DNA from: Pseudomonas sp. 6D_7.1_Bac1
GTDB lineage: Bacteria; Pseudomonadota; Gammaproteobacteria; Pseudomonadales; Pseudomonadaceae
Direction: 5' to 3'
DNA: 64,000 bases
NCBI RefSeq assembly: GCF_025465945.1
Contig: NZ_JANLNW010000071.1
Span: forward strand, 105,462 to 169,461
In this document: piece by piece, positions 1 to 7,251 of the stretch
Position numbering within the stretch: the stretch's first letter is position 1
How the letters are laid out: each line of letters begins with the position of its first letter
The notes under the pieces: model-generated
Told to the model about the DNA's origin: nothing
The model's database searches: none
The model's input: only the letters and a program-made list of their open reading frames with translations
Program-made: the position numbers and the translations under genes

Positions 1-1590
1 GCTCAGCTTAAAAACGACTCACGCGATGCAACGGGCATCCTCGACAAAAACCTCAGTGAGCGGCGCGAGTCGTCTTCGCAGAAGTGGGCCGAAATGGCTC
101 AGTCGATGGATGACGCCATGCGCAGCGTGGGCGATGCCCTGCGTCCGGTCACGGACACCGTGGCTGAGGCGCTGACCAAGGTCACCAAAAGCATTACCTC
201 GCTGTCTGACAGCGCGCCCGGGGTTGTGACCGGGATCGCATTGGTTGGTGGTGGATTGGTAACACTGACGGGCTTGTTTAGTTCGTTCAAGATGGGCAAA
301 GGGCTGTTCAACCTGGCGCGCGGATCGTTGGGCGGCGGCAAGGCTGGCGCGGTGCAAAAGGTCTTTGTCACCAACTCCGAGGACGGCAGCGGCGGCGACA
401 GCAAAGCTTCAGAGCCCAAGGGCAAGGCCGGCAAAGCGCTGTCGCTGGTGGAAACCGGGCTCAAGGCGGTGGCGGCCTTCAAGGGTAAGTCTGCCGATGG
501 CGGCGACGAAGCGGAGGGCAAGGACGACAAGAAACCCGGCAAGTTCGACGTGGTCGCGACCGGCCTCAAGGTGGTTTCGCTGGCGAAGGAAGCGACCTCA
601 GGGGGCGGCGAGGGCGGTGAGGCAGGATCGGGTGACGACGGCGTCAAGAAGGTTTTCGTGGTTAACGCGGGGGCCATGGGTGGCGCCGCTGGAGGTCCAG
701 GCGAAACACGCCGGCGTGGTCGCGGTGCAAGGCGTAATCCTTCGCGTCGTCGGTCACGCCCGCCTGTACCACGGCCACCGGTGCCCATACCACGGCCGCC
801 GGTTCCACCGGTGCCGGTTCCGGCCGGTGCGATGGCCAAGCTGGGCGGGGTGGTGCAAGCGGTCGGCAAGATCGGCAAAGCCGCCAAGATGATTCCCGGT
901 GGTTCGCTGATGGATGCCGGCGCCATGGCATTCGAAACTTACCAGACGGCCAAGACCCAGGACGAAAAGGCCGAGGGTTATGGCGCGGCCGCCGGTAATC
1001 TGGCTGGCACCATGGCCGGGGCGGCAGCAGGGGCGGCCATTGGCTCGGTAGTGCCGATTATTGGCACCGCTATCGGGGGCTTGATTGGCGCCTATCTCGG
1101 CAGCCAGGGCGGCGAGGCGTTGGGCGGTTCCCTGGGTAAGTCGCTGTTTGGTGGCAAAGATGACAAGCCTGAAGAAAAACCGGCAGCACCGATCACGCCG
1201 TTATTGATGGCGCCGCGCCCTGGTCCGGCGGTTCCCGGCTTGGCCGCCATGGGTCAGTCCTTCAATGGGGCGAACGGTTCCGGCACGTTGCTGATGGCTC
1301 AAGCGTCGGCCCCGCAAGGGCCAGTGCTGGGCGATGTCGCGCGCTCATTGGCCGTTCAGGCGCCGGCCAAGCCGGCGGCCGTGGCCATTCAGCCCAAGGA
1401 GCCAGAGAAGCCGGCACCGACCAAAGTGGATCAGCAGTTTCAGTACTCGCTGAACATGCCGGTCACGGTGCAGGGGGATGTCAAAGATCCGCAACGCATG
1501 GCCCAGGACCTGATGCCGCACATGCAGCGGATGATGGCGGATGCCGCGAAACAGAACGCCGCCAAGCTGTACGACGAACCCCACGTTTAA
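1..1590 (+). CDS. Phage tail tape measure protein, C-terminal part (partial)
   Basis: The reading frame is open from base 1, so the gene begins left of the window and only its last 529 codons are seen. The visible part is Ala/Gly/Lys rich, with a Pro/Arg-rich linker (about nt 700-830) and then a glycine-zipper-like hydrophobic stretch (about nt 1000-1140, GAAAGAAIGS and GGLIGAYLGS). These are typical of the C-terminal half of P2 gpT-like tape measure proteins, which set tail length and pass through the tube. It is followed 9 bases later by a gpU-like gene with a strong ribosome-binding site. The product name rests on composition and on its place immediately before U-X-D homologues. I cannot say whether head genes exist upstream, so tailocin versus prophage is open. 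Confidence 0.8.
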   Translation, partial: AQLKNDSRDATGILDKNLSERRESSSQKWAEMAQSMDDAMRSVGDALRPVTDTVAEALTKVTKSITSLSDSAPGVVTGIALVGGGLVTLTGLFSSFKMGKGLFNLARGSLGGGKAGAVQKVFVTNSEDGSGGDSKASEPKGKAGKALSLVETGLKAVAAFKGKSADGGDEAEGKDDKKPGKFDVVATGLKVVSLAKEATSGGGEGGEAGSGDDGVKKVFVVNAGAMGGAAGGPGETRRRGRGARRNPSRRRSRPPVPRPPVPIPRPPVPPVPVPAGAMAKLGGVVQAVGKIGKAAKMIPGGSLMDAGAMAFETYQTAKTQDEKAEGYGAAAGNLAGTMAGAAAGAAIGSVVPIIGTAIGGLIGAYLGSQGGEALGGSLGKSLFGGKDDKPEEKPAAPITPLLMAPRPGPAVPGLAAMGQSFNGANGSGTLLMAQASAPQGPVLGDVARSLAVQAPAKPAAVAIQPKEPEKPAPTKVDQQFQYSLNMPVTVQGDVKDPQRMAQDLMPHMQRMMADAAKQNAAKLYDEPHV

Positions 1591-1599
1591 GGAGGCCTC

Positions 1600-2445
1600 A
1601 TGGCTTATATGGAACAGTTGCAATCGGGCCTCAAGTACCTGGTGGAAGCGGGGGAAGCTGGCCGGCGCAGTGCGGACGGCATGCTGGGGCCGGTCAACGG
1701 CGCGATCAGCGAAATCACCGGCGCGGCGTCCGAGCTGGAAAATATCCCGTTTGTGGGGCCGGCTATCGGGGCCAAGCTTCAGCGGGTGATGCGCGGCGTA
1801 GATGCCGCTCAGGCCAAGGTCGGCCAAGTGGTGGCGGTGTACGGCCGTGCGACCCGGGCGGCCACTGAAGTACAGGAACGGTTGGGCACGCTGAAAGAAC
1901 AGGCGGGCAAGGCGGCGACGGCGATCAACAACATCGCCGGCAAGGTCAGCCCGTCGCTGGCCAACATCGTGCCCACCAGCTCCTTTGCCGTGGATGCAAC
2001 GCCGGCGCCGGAAGCGGTGAAGCCGTTCCCGCACTTGCTGATCATCCAGCCTCGTGACCCCAAGTTGCAGCCCTACTATTTCAATCTGGACACGGCGGCT
2101 TTCGACGAGCTGAGCCGCTCGACCGAATTTCGCTGGGCTTCCCAGGAACGGTTGTCGCGCCGTCCGGCGCAACAGGCCGTTGGAATGGGGGAGGAAAAGC
2201 TAACGCTCAAAGGGACGATTTACCCGGGTTTCAAGGGTGGCCTCAAGCAGCTTGATACGTTGCGCACCATTGGCGCCAGGCTTCAGCCGCTGACCCTGAC
2301 CACCGGCTATGGCGAGGTGATTGGGACCTGGTGCCTGAAGACTATCAACGAGGAGCAGGGCGCGTTATTGCACGGCGGGATTCCCCGTAAACAAGGTTTC
2401 ACACTGGAGTTTGCGCGCTATGGCGACGACATGCAGAACGTCTGA
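1600..2445 (+). CDS. Phage tail protein, P2 gpU-like
   Basis: A 281-residue protein starting at ATG 1600 behind the near-perfect ribosome-binding site AAGGAGG. The C-terminal half (about residues 145-275) has the gpU-type fold signature: FPHLLIIQPRDPK, FRWASQERL, then a strand-rich segment ending QGFTLEFARYGDD. GpU caps or terminates contractile tails at the tape-measure end. The N-terminal 130 residues are an Ala-rich, probably helical extension, which makes it longer than the roughly 160-residue P2 gpU and fits the longer fluorescens-type tailocin version. It lies between the tape measure and gpX genes, and its last codons overlap the start of the gpX gene, implying translational coupling. 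Confidence 0.8.
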   Translation: MAYMEQLQSGLKYLVEAGEAGRRSADGMLGPVNGAISEITGAASELENIPFVGPAIGAKLQRVMRGVDAAQAKVGQVVAVYGRATRAATEVQERLGTLKEQAGKAATAINNIAGKVSPSLANIVPTSSFAVDATPAPEAVKPFPHLLIIQPRDPKLQPYYFNLDTAAFDELSRSTEFRWASQERLSRRPAQQAVGMGEEKLTLKGTIYPGFKGGLKQLDTLRTIGARLQPLTLTTGYGEVIGTWCLKTINEEQGALLHGGIPRKQGFTLEFARYGDDMQNV

Positions 2446-2626
2446 TGGGGACATGCTCGATGTCATTTGCCACAACGTCTATGGCCATCTGAACGGCAGC
2501 ACCGAGGCGGTGCTGGATGCCAATCAGGGACTGGCGGACGAGCCCCAACCCTACCGCGCTGGGGTGGTGATCGTGTTGCCGGATCTGCCCAGCCCGACCG
2601 AGGAGGGGATTAGCTTGTGGGTTTGA
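2420..2626 (+). CDS. Phage tail protein gpX-like (LysM-type)
   Basis: A 68-residue protein beginning MATTCRTSDGDMLD, overlapping the end of the gpU-like gene by 26 bases. ATG 2420 is chosen over TTG 2411 because GGAG lies ten bases upstream and MATT-R-xDGDMLD is the usual beginning of the family. The motif DGDMLDVICHNVYG, followed by VLDANQGLAD and VIVLPDLPSP, is the short LysM-like fold of P2 gpX tail proteins, which help complete the tail. The gene is immediately followed by a possible Rho-independent terminator before gpD. Confidence 0.85.
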   Translation: MATTCRTSDGDMLDVICHNVYGHLNGSTEAVLDANQGLADEPQPYRAGVVIVLPDLPSPTEEGISLWV

Positions 2627-2688
2627 CCTTGGGCGGCACCGCCGCCGGCGGCCTGCTGCGTTACGCGTAACGACACTTTGTTTTTTGA

Positions 2689-2712
2689 CCCGCCTTGTGC
2701 GGGCTTTTTTTT
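2689..2712 (+). terminator. Rho-independent terminator-like hairpin between gpX and gpD
   Basis: Stem CCCGC (2689-2693), loop CTTGT, stem GCGGG (2699-2703), then C and eight T. It lies 60 bases after the gpX stop and 12 bases before the gpD start, inside what should be a late operon. It could therefore be an attenuator or a partial terminator. Confidence 0.6.
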
Positions 2713-2723
2713 GGACAAAATCC

Positions 2724-3770
2724 ATGACTCCCACTTTTCGAATCGTTGCCGATGGCGCCGATGTCACGGCGCTGATCAATGATCGGCTGTTGTTGCTGCG
2801 CACCTCTGACAAGCCGGGCATGGACTCCGATGAGTTTGAGTTGCGCATTGATGACCGTGATGGCCAGGTGCAGCTGCCACGGCGCGGCAGCTCTATCGAG
2901 ATCTACCTGGGCTATGCGGAAACGTCCCTGACGCGCCTGGGGCGTTACGCGGTGGACACGGTCGAAGTGTCGGGTCCGCCGGACACCATCGTGATCAAGG
3001 GCAAGGCCAGCGACATGCGCGGCAGTGGCAAGACCATCCGTAGCGGAAGCTGGGAGGGCGTGCCGCTGTCGAAGATCGTGGCCGACATCGCTGCGCGTAA
3101 TGGCTGGCAGCCGGTGTGTCCGGTGACGACGAAGGTCGCCCGGGTAGATCAGCTCAGTGAGTCCGATTTTAATTTCATCACGCGCCTGGCTAAGCAATAC
3201 GACTGCACGGCCAAGGTCGCTGACGGCAAGCTGTTGGTGATGCCGCGTCAAGGCGGGCAGACCGCCAGCGGCAAGGCGTTCGGCGCGATCACTCTGACGC
3301 GTAGCGACCTCAGTCGCTGGCAGTTCAGTCTGGGCGACCGTAATTCGCACAAGGCTGTGGCGACCAAGCACCAGAACAAGAAGGACGGCAAGCTGTCGGT
3401 CGTCACCGTCGACAACAACGACGCCCCGGCTGGCTTGCCGGCGGTGCATACCGACCGGCATATCTACCCGAACAAGACCGCCGCCGAGTCGGCCGCGAAG
3501 GCACGTTTGGCGGCGTTCAATCGCTCTACCGCTGACGTTCGCCTGGAGATGCCCGGCCGGACGGACATCTTTGCCGAGCGCCCCATCAACGCACAGGGTT
3601 TCAAGGTCGGCCTCGATGGTGAGTACTTGGCGGATTCGGTCGAGCAGGTTTACACCCAAGCCGGCTGGTCGACCACCGTCGAGTGCAATGCCGGCAAGCA
3701 AGGCAAATCCAAAGGCAAGAAAAAGAAAGACACGAAGCCGCTCAAGGTTATGAGCGTCCAGAAGTTGTAA
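2724..3770 (+). CDS. Phage late control gene D / tail spike-hub protein
   Basis: A 348-residue protein starting at ATG 2724 (MTPTFRIVADGADVT); the upstream in-frame TTG at 2685 lies inside the terminator hairpin region and is rejected. It matches the P2 gpD/gp27-like hub family: an N-terminal split-barrel region (ITALIN.., FELRIDDRDG, YLGYAET-L-RLGRYAVD), a central DFNFITRLAKQYDCTAKV segment, and a basic Lys-rich C terminus. GpD homologues form the baseplate hub beneath the tail spike. The family name late control recalls its historical annotation, but a regulatory role is not implied here. It follows gpX in the usual order for Pseudomonas contractile tails. Confidence 0.85.
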   Translation: MTPTFRIVADGADVTALINDRLLLLRTSDKPGMDSDEFELRIDDRDGQVQLPRRGSSIEIYLGYAETSLTRLGRYAVDTVEVSGPPDTIVIKGKASDMRGSGKTIRSGSWEGVPLSKIVADIAARNGWQPVCPVTTKVARVDQLSESDFNFITRLAKQYDCTAKVADGKLLVMPRQGGQTASGKAFGAITLTRSDLSRWQFSLGDRNSHKAVATKHQNKKDGKLSVVTVDNNDAPAGLPAVHTDRHIYPNKTAAESAAKARLAAFNRSTADVRLEMPGRTDIFAERPINAQGFKVGLDGEYLADSVEQVYTQAGWSTTVECNAGKQGKSKGKKKKDTKPLKVMSVQKL

Positions 3771-3782
3771 CGCATCCCATCG

Positions 3783-3803
3783 CCGCTTGAATGCGGTTTT
3801 TTT
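3783..3803 (+). terminator. Rho-independent terminator after gpD
   Basis: Stem CCGC (3783-3786) and GCGG (3793-3796) followed by seven T, 12 bases after the gpD stop and 15 bases before the endolysin start. The stem is short, so it may be weak. Confidence 0.55.
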
Positions 3804-3818
3804 ACGTCTGGAGTGTTT

Positions 3819-4382
3819 ATGTCCGTCACTGAACAACAGCTACAACGCATCATGCCGAACGCCCGCCGCCAAGCGGGCGTTTTTGTTTCGGCCCTCAACG
3901 CGGCGATGCTCCGCCGGCAGATCAATACACCTCAGCGTCAGGCGGCGTTCCTGGCCCAGCTCGGTCATGAGTCGGGTCAACTGCAGTACGTCCGCGAACT
4001 GGGCGGTGATCAGTACTTGAGCAAATACGATACCGGCAATCTGGCGGTGAAACTGGGTAATACCCCGGAAGCTGACGGCGATGGCCAGCGCTATCGCGGT
4101 CGCGGTCTGATTCAGATCACCGGACGTAACAACTACCTGCGCTGCAGCTTGGCGCTGTTTGGTGATGAGCGCTTGTTGCGCACTCCTGAGCTGCTCGAGC
4201 TGCCGCAATGGGCCGCCGAGTCGGCCGCGTGGTTCTGGTGGGTACGTGAGCTGAACGCCCTGGCAGATCGGGGTGAGTTCGAGGCGATCACCCGCAAGAT
4301 TAACGGCGGGCTCAACGGCCTGGCGGATCGGCTGGAGTTGTGGGGGCGGGCGAGGGCAGTGCTATGCGTTTTGTCGACCTGA
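3819..4382 (+). CDS. GH19-type endolysin (muramidase/chitinase-like lysozyme)
   Basis: A 187-residue soluble protein with no signal peptide. The start is ATG 3819, with GGAG six bases upstream; the GTG at 3813 would place the ribosome-binding site inside the codon. The family signature is clear: AFLAQLGHESGQ with the catalytic Glu at 51, and RGRGLIQITGRNNY at 93-106, as in phage glycoside hydrolase family 19 lysozymes that cleave peptidoglycan to release particles. With no secretion signal it needs a holin, which I do not see nearby; in Pseudomonas tailocins the holin usually lies at the other end. A 7-bp hairpin with a T run lies inside its first 25 codons. Its end overlaps the Rz start by 19 bases. 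Confidence 0.9.
   Translation: MSVTEQQLQRIMPNARRQAGVFVSALNAAMLRRQINTPQRQAAFLAQLGHESGQLQYVRELGGDQYLSKYDTGNLAVKLGNTPEADGDGQRYRGRGLIQITGRNNYLRCSLALFGDERLLRTPELLELPQWAAESAAWFWWVRELNALADRGEFEAITRKINGGLNGLADRLELWGRARAVLCVLST
3860..3884 (+). terminator. Terminator-like hairpin inside the endolysin coding sequence
   Basis: CGCCCGC (3860-3866), loop CGCCAA, GCGGGCG (3873-3879), then TTTTTG. The 7-bp perfect G+C stem with a T tract lies at codons 14-22 of the endolysin gene. It has the form of an intrinsic terminator but could be a chance result of codon choice (NARRQAGVFV). Confidence 0.4.
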
Positions 4383-4906
4383 TCCCTGCGCCGTATCGGT
4401 TACTGGCCAGCGGCGCGCTGCTGATGGTATTGGCCGGTGGATCGGCTGCGTTAGCGTGGCAGGTTCAGGATTGGCGTTACGGCCAGCAGCTGGAGCAGCA
4501 AGCCCGCCTGCAGGCGGAAAGCCTCAGTCAACAGACACTGGCAGCGGCCGCGCAGCAACAAGCCGAGCAGGCTAAACGTCTCGCCCTCGAGCGCCGGCTT
4601 TCCGCCAGTGAACGAACCCATTACCGAGCCTTAAGCGATGCCCAACGTGATCAAGGTCGCCTGCGCGACCGCCTTGCCACTGCTGATCTGCGCTTGTCAG
4701 TCCTACTCGACACCACCGATTCAGCCAGCGGCACCACAGTGTCAGCCGCCACCACAGCCGGCGGCGTGGTTCATGGAGCCACAAGAGCCCAACTTGACCC
4801 AGCGCATGCTCAACGAATTATCGGCATCACCGATGCCGGCGACCAAGGATTGATCGCCCTGGCGGCCTGTCAGGCCTACGCCAAAGAAGTCTCAACACCG
4901 AAGTAA
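4364..4906 (+). CDS. Rz-like inner-membrane spanin (i-spanin)
   Basis: A 180-residue protein with one N-terminal transmembrane segment (about residues 10-28, LLASGALLMVLAGGSAALAW) and a long Gln/Ala/Arg-rich coiled-coil region (about 35-105), then a C terminus with ALAACQAYAKEV. This is the topology of lambda Rz, which anchors in the inner membrane and pairs with the lipoprotein Rz1 to fuse the two membranes in the last step of lysis. ATG 4364 overlaps the endolysin gene by 19 bases. Decisive support is the embedded Rz1-like lipoprotein in another frame at 4638-4853. Confidence 0.85.
   Translation: MRFVDLIPAPYRLLASGALLMVLAGGSAALAWQVQDWRYGQQLEQQARLQAESLSQQTLAAAAQQQAEQAKRLALERRLSASERTHYRALSDAQRDQGRLRDRLATADLRLSVLLDTTDSASGTTVSAATTAGGVVHGATRAQLDPAHAQRIIGITDAGDQGLIALAACQAYAKEVSTPK
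4638..4853 (+). CDS. Rz1-like outer-membrane lipoprotein spanin, nested inside Rz
   Basis: A 71-residue ORF entirely within the Rz gene in the +1 frame. It has a basic start, a hydrophobic stretch and a lipobox-like LLICAC with the lipidated Cys at 20. The mature part is short and proline rich (PPIQPAAP, QPPPQPAAW), exactly the plan of o-spanins such as lambda Rz1, also nested in Rz. Automated callers usually miss such genes because of the full overlap. A gene-level check would be co-conservation of both frames in related tailocins. Confidence 0.85.
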   Translation: MPNVIKVACATALPLLICACQSYSTPPIQPAAPQCQPPPQPAAWFMEPQEPNLTQRMLNELSASPMPATKD

Positions 4907-4911
4907 AAAGA

Positions 4912-4949
4912 GCGGCCGGGGTGGATGCGTCAACATCCAATCCGGCCGC
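4912..4949. other. Long GC-rich hairpin after the lysis genes
   Basis: GCGGCCGG (4912-4919) pairs with CCGGCCGC (4942-4949), and within it GGATG (4923-4927) pairs with CATCC (4934-4938). It lies six bases after the Rz stop. There is no T run on either strand, so it may stabilise the 3' end of the late transcript rather than terminate it. Confidence 0.6.
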
Positions 4950-5022
4950 CGTCCCTGCAGAATGTCCCTGCAAGTCTAGCCAAGGCTCTCGCTTCGTGCA
5001 CAAAGCGCGGCGAGCCTAGCAC

Positions 5023-5038
5023 CTGTCTATCTATACAG
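5023..5038. promoter_or_regulatory. LexA (SOS) box upstream of the Dam-type methylase
   Basis: CTGTCTATCTATACAG fits CTGT-N8-ACAG, the gammaproteobacterial LexA operator, with an AT-rich centre. It ends 17 bases before the methylase start, so LexA would block the promoter of the methylase and perhaps of the cassette behind it. It is one of three such boxes in the first 12 kb. Confidence 0.8.
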
Positions 5039-5055
5039 TAAAGGTCTTGCTTTCA

Positions 5056-5850
5056 ATGTCTACACCCATCATCCCTTGGATGGGCGGCAAACGCCGCCTG
5101 GCCGACCGTCTCATTCCGCTCTTCCCACCTCACGAATGCTACGTCGAAGTCTTTGCCGGCGGTGCCGCGCTCTACTTCATGCGACCCCAGGCCGCGCCCG
5201 TGGAAGTCCTCAACGACATCAATGGCGACCTGGTGACGCTGTACCGTGTCGTGCAGAACCACCTCGAAGAGTTCGTGCGCCAGTTCAAATGGGCGCTCAG
5301 CTCGCGCCAGGTGTTCGAGTGGCAGAAGATGACCCGCCCCGAAACCCTCACCGACATCCAGCGCGCTGCCCGATTTTTCTACCTGCAGCACCATGCCTTC
5401 GCCGGTAAGGTCACCGGGCAAACCTTCGGTACCGCTACCACTGGGCCGGCCATCAACCTGCTGCGGATCGAGGAAAACCTCTCGGCCGCCTGGCAGCGTC
5501 TGTCCGGTACCTACGTCGAAAACTTGCCATGGCTTGAATGCGCCGAGCGCTACGACCGTGCCCATACCTTCCACTACATGGACCCGCCTTATTGGCAGAC
5601 CGCCGGCTATGGGGTGGACTTTCCGTTCGAGAATTACGAGCGCATGGCCGACTTCATGCGCCGCTGCAAAGGCAAGGTGATGGTCAGCATCAACGACCAT
5701 CCGGACATCCGTCGGGTGTTTGAGGGCTTTCACTTCGAGATGGTGGACATTCGTTATAGCAACACCAACCAAAGGCAGTGGAAGGCCGAGGTGTGTGGGG
5801 AGTTGGTGATCATGAATTGGGAACCGGCAGTGCTAGGAGGATTGTTCTGA
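5056..5850 (+). CDS. DNA adenine methylase (D12/Dam class)
   Basis: A 264-residue N6-adenine methyltransferase of the alpha class. Visible motifs are PWMGGKRR (7-14), the AdoMet-binding loop EVFAGGAAL (31-39), and the catalytic DPPY at 176-179 followed by YWQTAGYG. The length suits Dam/D12 family enzymes. ATG 5056 is preferred to TTG 5047, with AAAGG upstream. No restriction endonuclease gene is adjacent, so it looks like a solitary phage-type methylase that protects or marks DNA; the target sequence cannot be read from the protein by eye. The LexA box just upstream indicates induction with DNA damage together with the tail and lysis genes. Confidence 0.9.
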   Translation: MSTPIIPWMGGKRRLADRLIPLFPPHECYVEVFAGGAALYFMRPQAAPVEVLNDINGDLVTLYRVVQNHLEEFVRQFKWALSSRQVFEWQKMTRPETLTDIQRAARFFYLQHHAFAGKVTGQTFGTATTGPAINLLRIEENLSAAWQRLSGTYVENLPWLECAERYDRAHTFHYMDPPYWQTAGYGVDFPFENYERMADFMRRCKGKVMVSINDHPDIRRVFEGFHFEMVDIRYSNTNQRQWKAEVCGELVIMNWEPAVLGGLF

Positions 5851-5919
5851 CGCACCCTATGCGCTTGGGGGCGTTGATGGCACACTGCCTTTTACCACTC
5901 AACTTATAGGGACTTAAGG

Positions 5920-6900
5920 TTGGCATCTCTCATTGAAGCTTTGGATTGGCTGCCTCGTCATTTTGGTGGATTGGCTCCCTCAGCAGAGCATGTAATTCCT
6001 CGAGGTTATTATTCACCTGGTTTTATTGCGGTTCTGGCGGCTTACCTTAATCACAAAGGCGTAAAGCCGGAGTCGCTCACCTATGCCTGCGAGCAGAACC
6101 AGGGATATCTTGCGGCTGTAGGTCTCTCGAAAGCACTGTGGGGGATTGATGACTACCAATTTGAGCGCAGAAATGCTGGGGTTAACTATGCTCCTTTGAC
6201 CCCGCTCGCGTCTCAAGATGCCGTGGATCAGGCTACGACACAGATCAATAGCTGTTTGAGGGCATACGCTGCACAAGGTGCTGCTGACTACAGCAAAAGT
6301 CCTGCTTTCAAAGATCTGACACATGTTGTCGGGGAGCTGCATGACAACGTCTGGTCGCATGGCCTGAGTACGGGATTCTCTACGGCTCAGCGGCAGCTGC
6401 TTCGTAAAGGGGCGACCGATCACGTTATTGAGTTTTCCCTTGCGGACTGCGGTATAGGTTTCTTGGATGAGTTGAAACGCTCAGGAATTCAGGGTATCAA
6501 ATCGCATCAGGAGGCGATTGATTGGTGCGTTCAAGAAGGAAATTCGAGCAAGCTTGCGACGAAGGTTGACGCTTGGGCGCAATCAGTTCCGGAAGATTTC
6601 CTGGGCAGCAGTCCTTTTGGAGGCGCTGCCATTTGTCCGGCTGGCAACGGAAATCATCACCAAGGGTTAGGTTTGGCGAAGCTGGTGGAGCTTGCGCAAA
6701 AGTACAAAGGGGTCCTATATTTAGCCTCAGGTAATTGCGTTATGCGGATGCTGCATAATGGAGCGATCAAATACCGGCCTTTACATAATCCATGGAAAGG
6801 TGTAGCAATCTCGCTCTCGATTAAAGAATCCAGTTTCATGTCCGCTAAAGCGGCTGAACCTGATGACGTGGATGACATCATGAATTTACTGAGGAGGTGA
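5920..6900 (+). CDS. GHKL-fold ATPase, anti-sigma/MutL/histidine-kinase-like, partner of a STAS-like protein
   Basis: A 326-residue protein starting at TTG 5920, with AGGGA seven bases upstream; no in-frame ATG lies upstream of it. The N-terminal 110 residues are unrecognised. Residues about 115-270 hold a Bergerat ATP-binding fold: N-box E139-LHDN-VWSH-G, G1 box D176-C-G-I-G, and G2 box Q248-G-L-G-L-AKL. There is no phosphoacceptor His domain, so it is not a classical sensor kinase. It ends at TGA 6898-6900, two bases before the ATG of a DUF4325 gene whose ribosome-binding site lies in this gene's last codons. That layout recalls the SpoIIAB/SpoIIAA kinase-antagonist pairs. The low G+C relative to neighbours suggests recent transfer. 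The function is unknown; I infer partner switching or a defence role. Confidence 0.7.
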   Translation: MASLIEALDWLPRHFGGLAPSAEHVIPRGYYSPGFIAVLAAYLNHKGVKPESLTYACEQNQGYLAAVGLSKALWGIDDYQFERRNAGVNYAPLTPLASQDAVDQATTQINSCLRAYAAQGAADYSKSPAFKDLTHVVGELHDNVWSHGLSTGFSTAQRQLLRKGATDHVIEFSLADCGIGFLDELKRSGIQGIKSHQEAIDWCVQEGNSSKLATKVDAWAQSVPEDFLGSSPFGGAAICPAGNGNHHQGLGLAKLVELAQKYKGVLYLASGNCVMRMLHNGAIKYRPLHNPWKGVAISLSIKESSFMSAKAAEPDDVDDIMNLLRR

Positions 6901-6902
6901 CC

Positions 6903-7187
6903 ATGGAAGCGTATACCTTTCAGCACTCGGACTTAGCGTCACGAACTCTAGCTTCGCGGGAGCGCTCAAGTCTGACCAGAGAGCTTGCTAGCAGTGAGCA
7001 GGTTGTAATTGATCTGAAGGAAGTGGAGTCGATTTCTGAGTCCTTTGCTGATGAGTTATTCGGCGTTTTGGTGATGGAGAGGGGTTTTGACTTCGTCATC
7101 AAGCATGTAAAGATCATTAATGCTGCTGACGATGTTCTGCGTTCAATCGCCATAGCTATGAAGCGGCGGTGTTCGGCCGCAGCGTAG
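6903..7187 (+). CDS. STAS-like protein (DUF4325 family)
   Basis: A 94-residue protein starting at ATG 6903 behind GAGGAGG, two bases after the GHKL gene, so the two are surely co-translated. The core VVIDLKEVESISESFADELFG matches the DUF4325 STAS-like signature, in which a Ser after the first strand-helix turn is a candidate phosphosite by analogy with SpoIIAA. The central Phe-Ala-Asp-Glu-Leu helix and the following IKHVKIINA strand support the fold. A strong terminator follows at 7205, closing a two-gene unit. Whether Ser in SESF is phosphorylated by the neighbouring ATPase is inference. Confidence 0.75.
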   Translation: MEAYTFQHSDLASRTLASRERSSLTRELASSEQVVIDLKEVESISESFADELFGVLVMERGFDFVIKHVKIINAADDVLRSIAIAMKRRCSAAA

Positions 7188-7204
7188 GATAGGATCTGTA
7201 GAAG

Positions 7205-7227
7205 AACCCGCCGATGCGGGTTTTTTT
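7205..7227 (+). terminator. Rho-independent terminator of the GHKL/DUF4325 cassette
   Basis: AACCCGC (7205-7211), loop CGAT, GCGGGTT (7216-7222) and a run of seven T. It is 17 bases after the DUF4325 stop. The convergent SRAP gene ends 25 bases further on. Confidence 0.85.
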
Positions 7228-7251
7228 GTGCCTGTTTTTTGAAAAAACTCA

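Noticed and set aside
99..926. 275-codon minus-strand frame opposite the tape measure gene
   Set aside because: Pro/Ala-rich shadow with no start signal.
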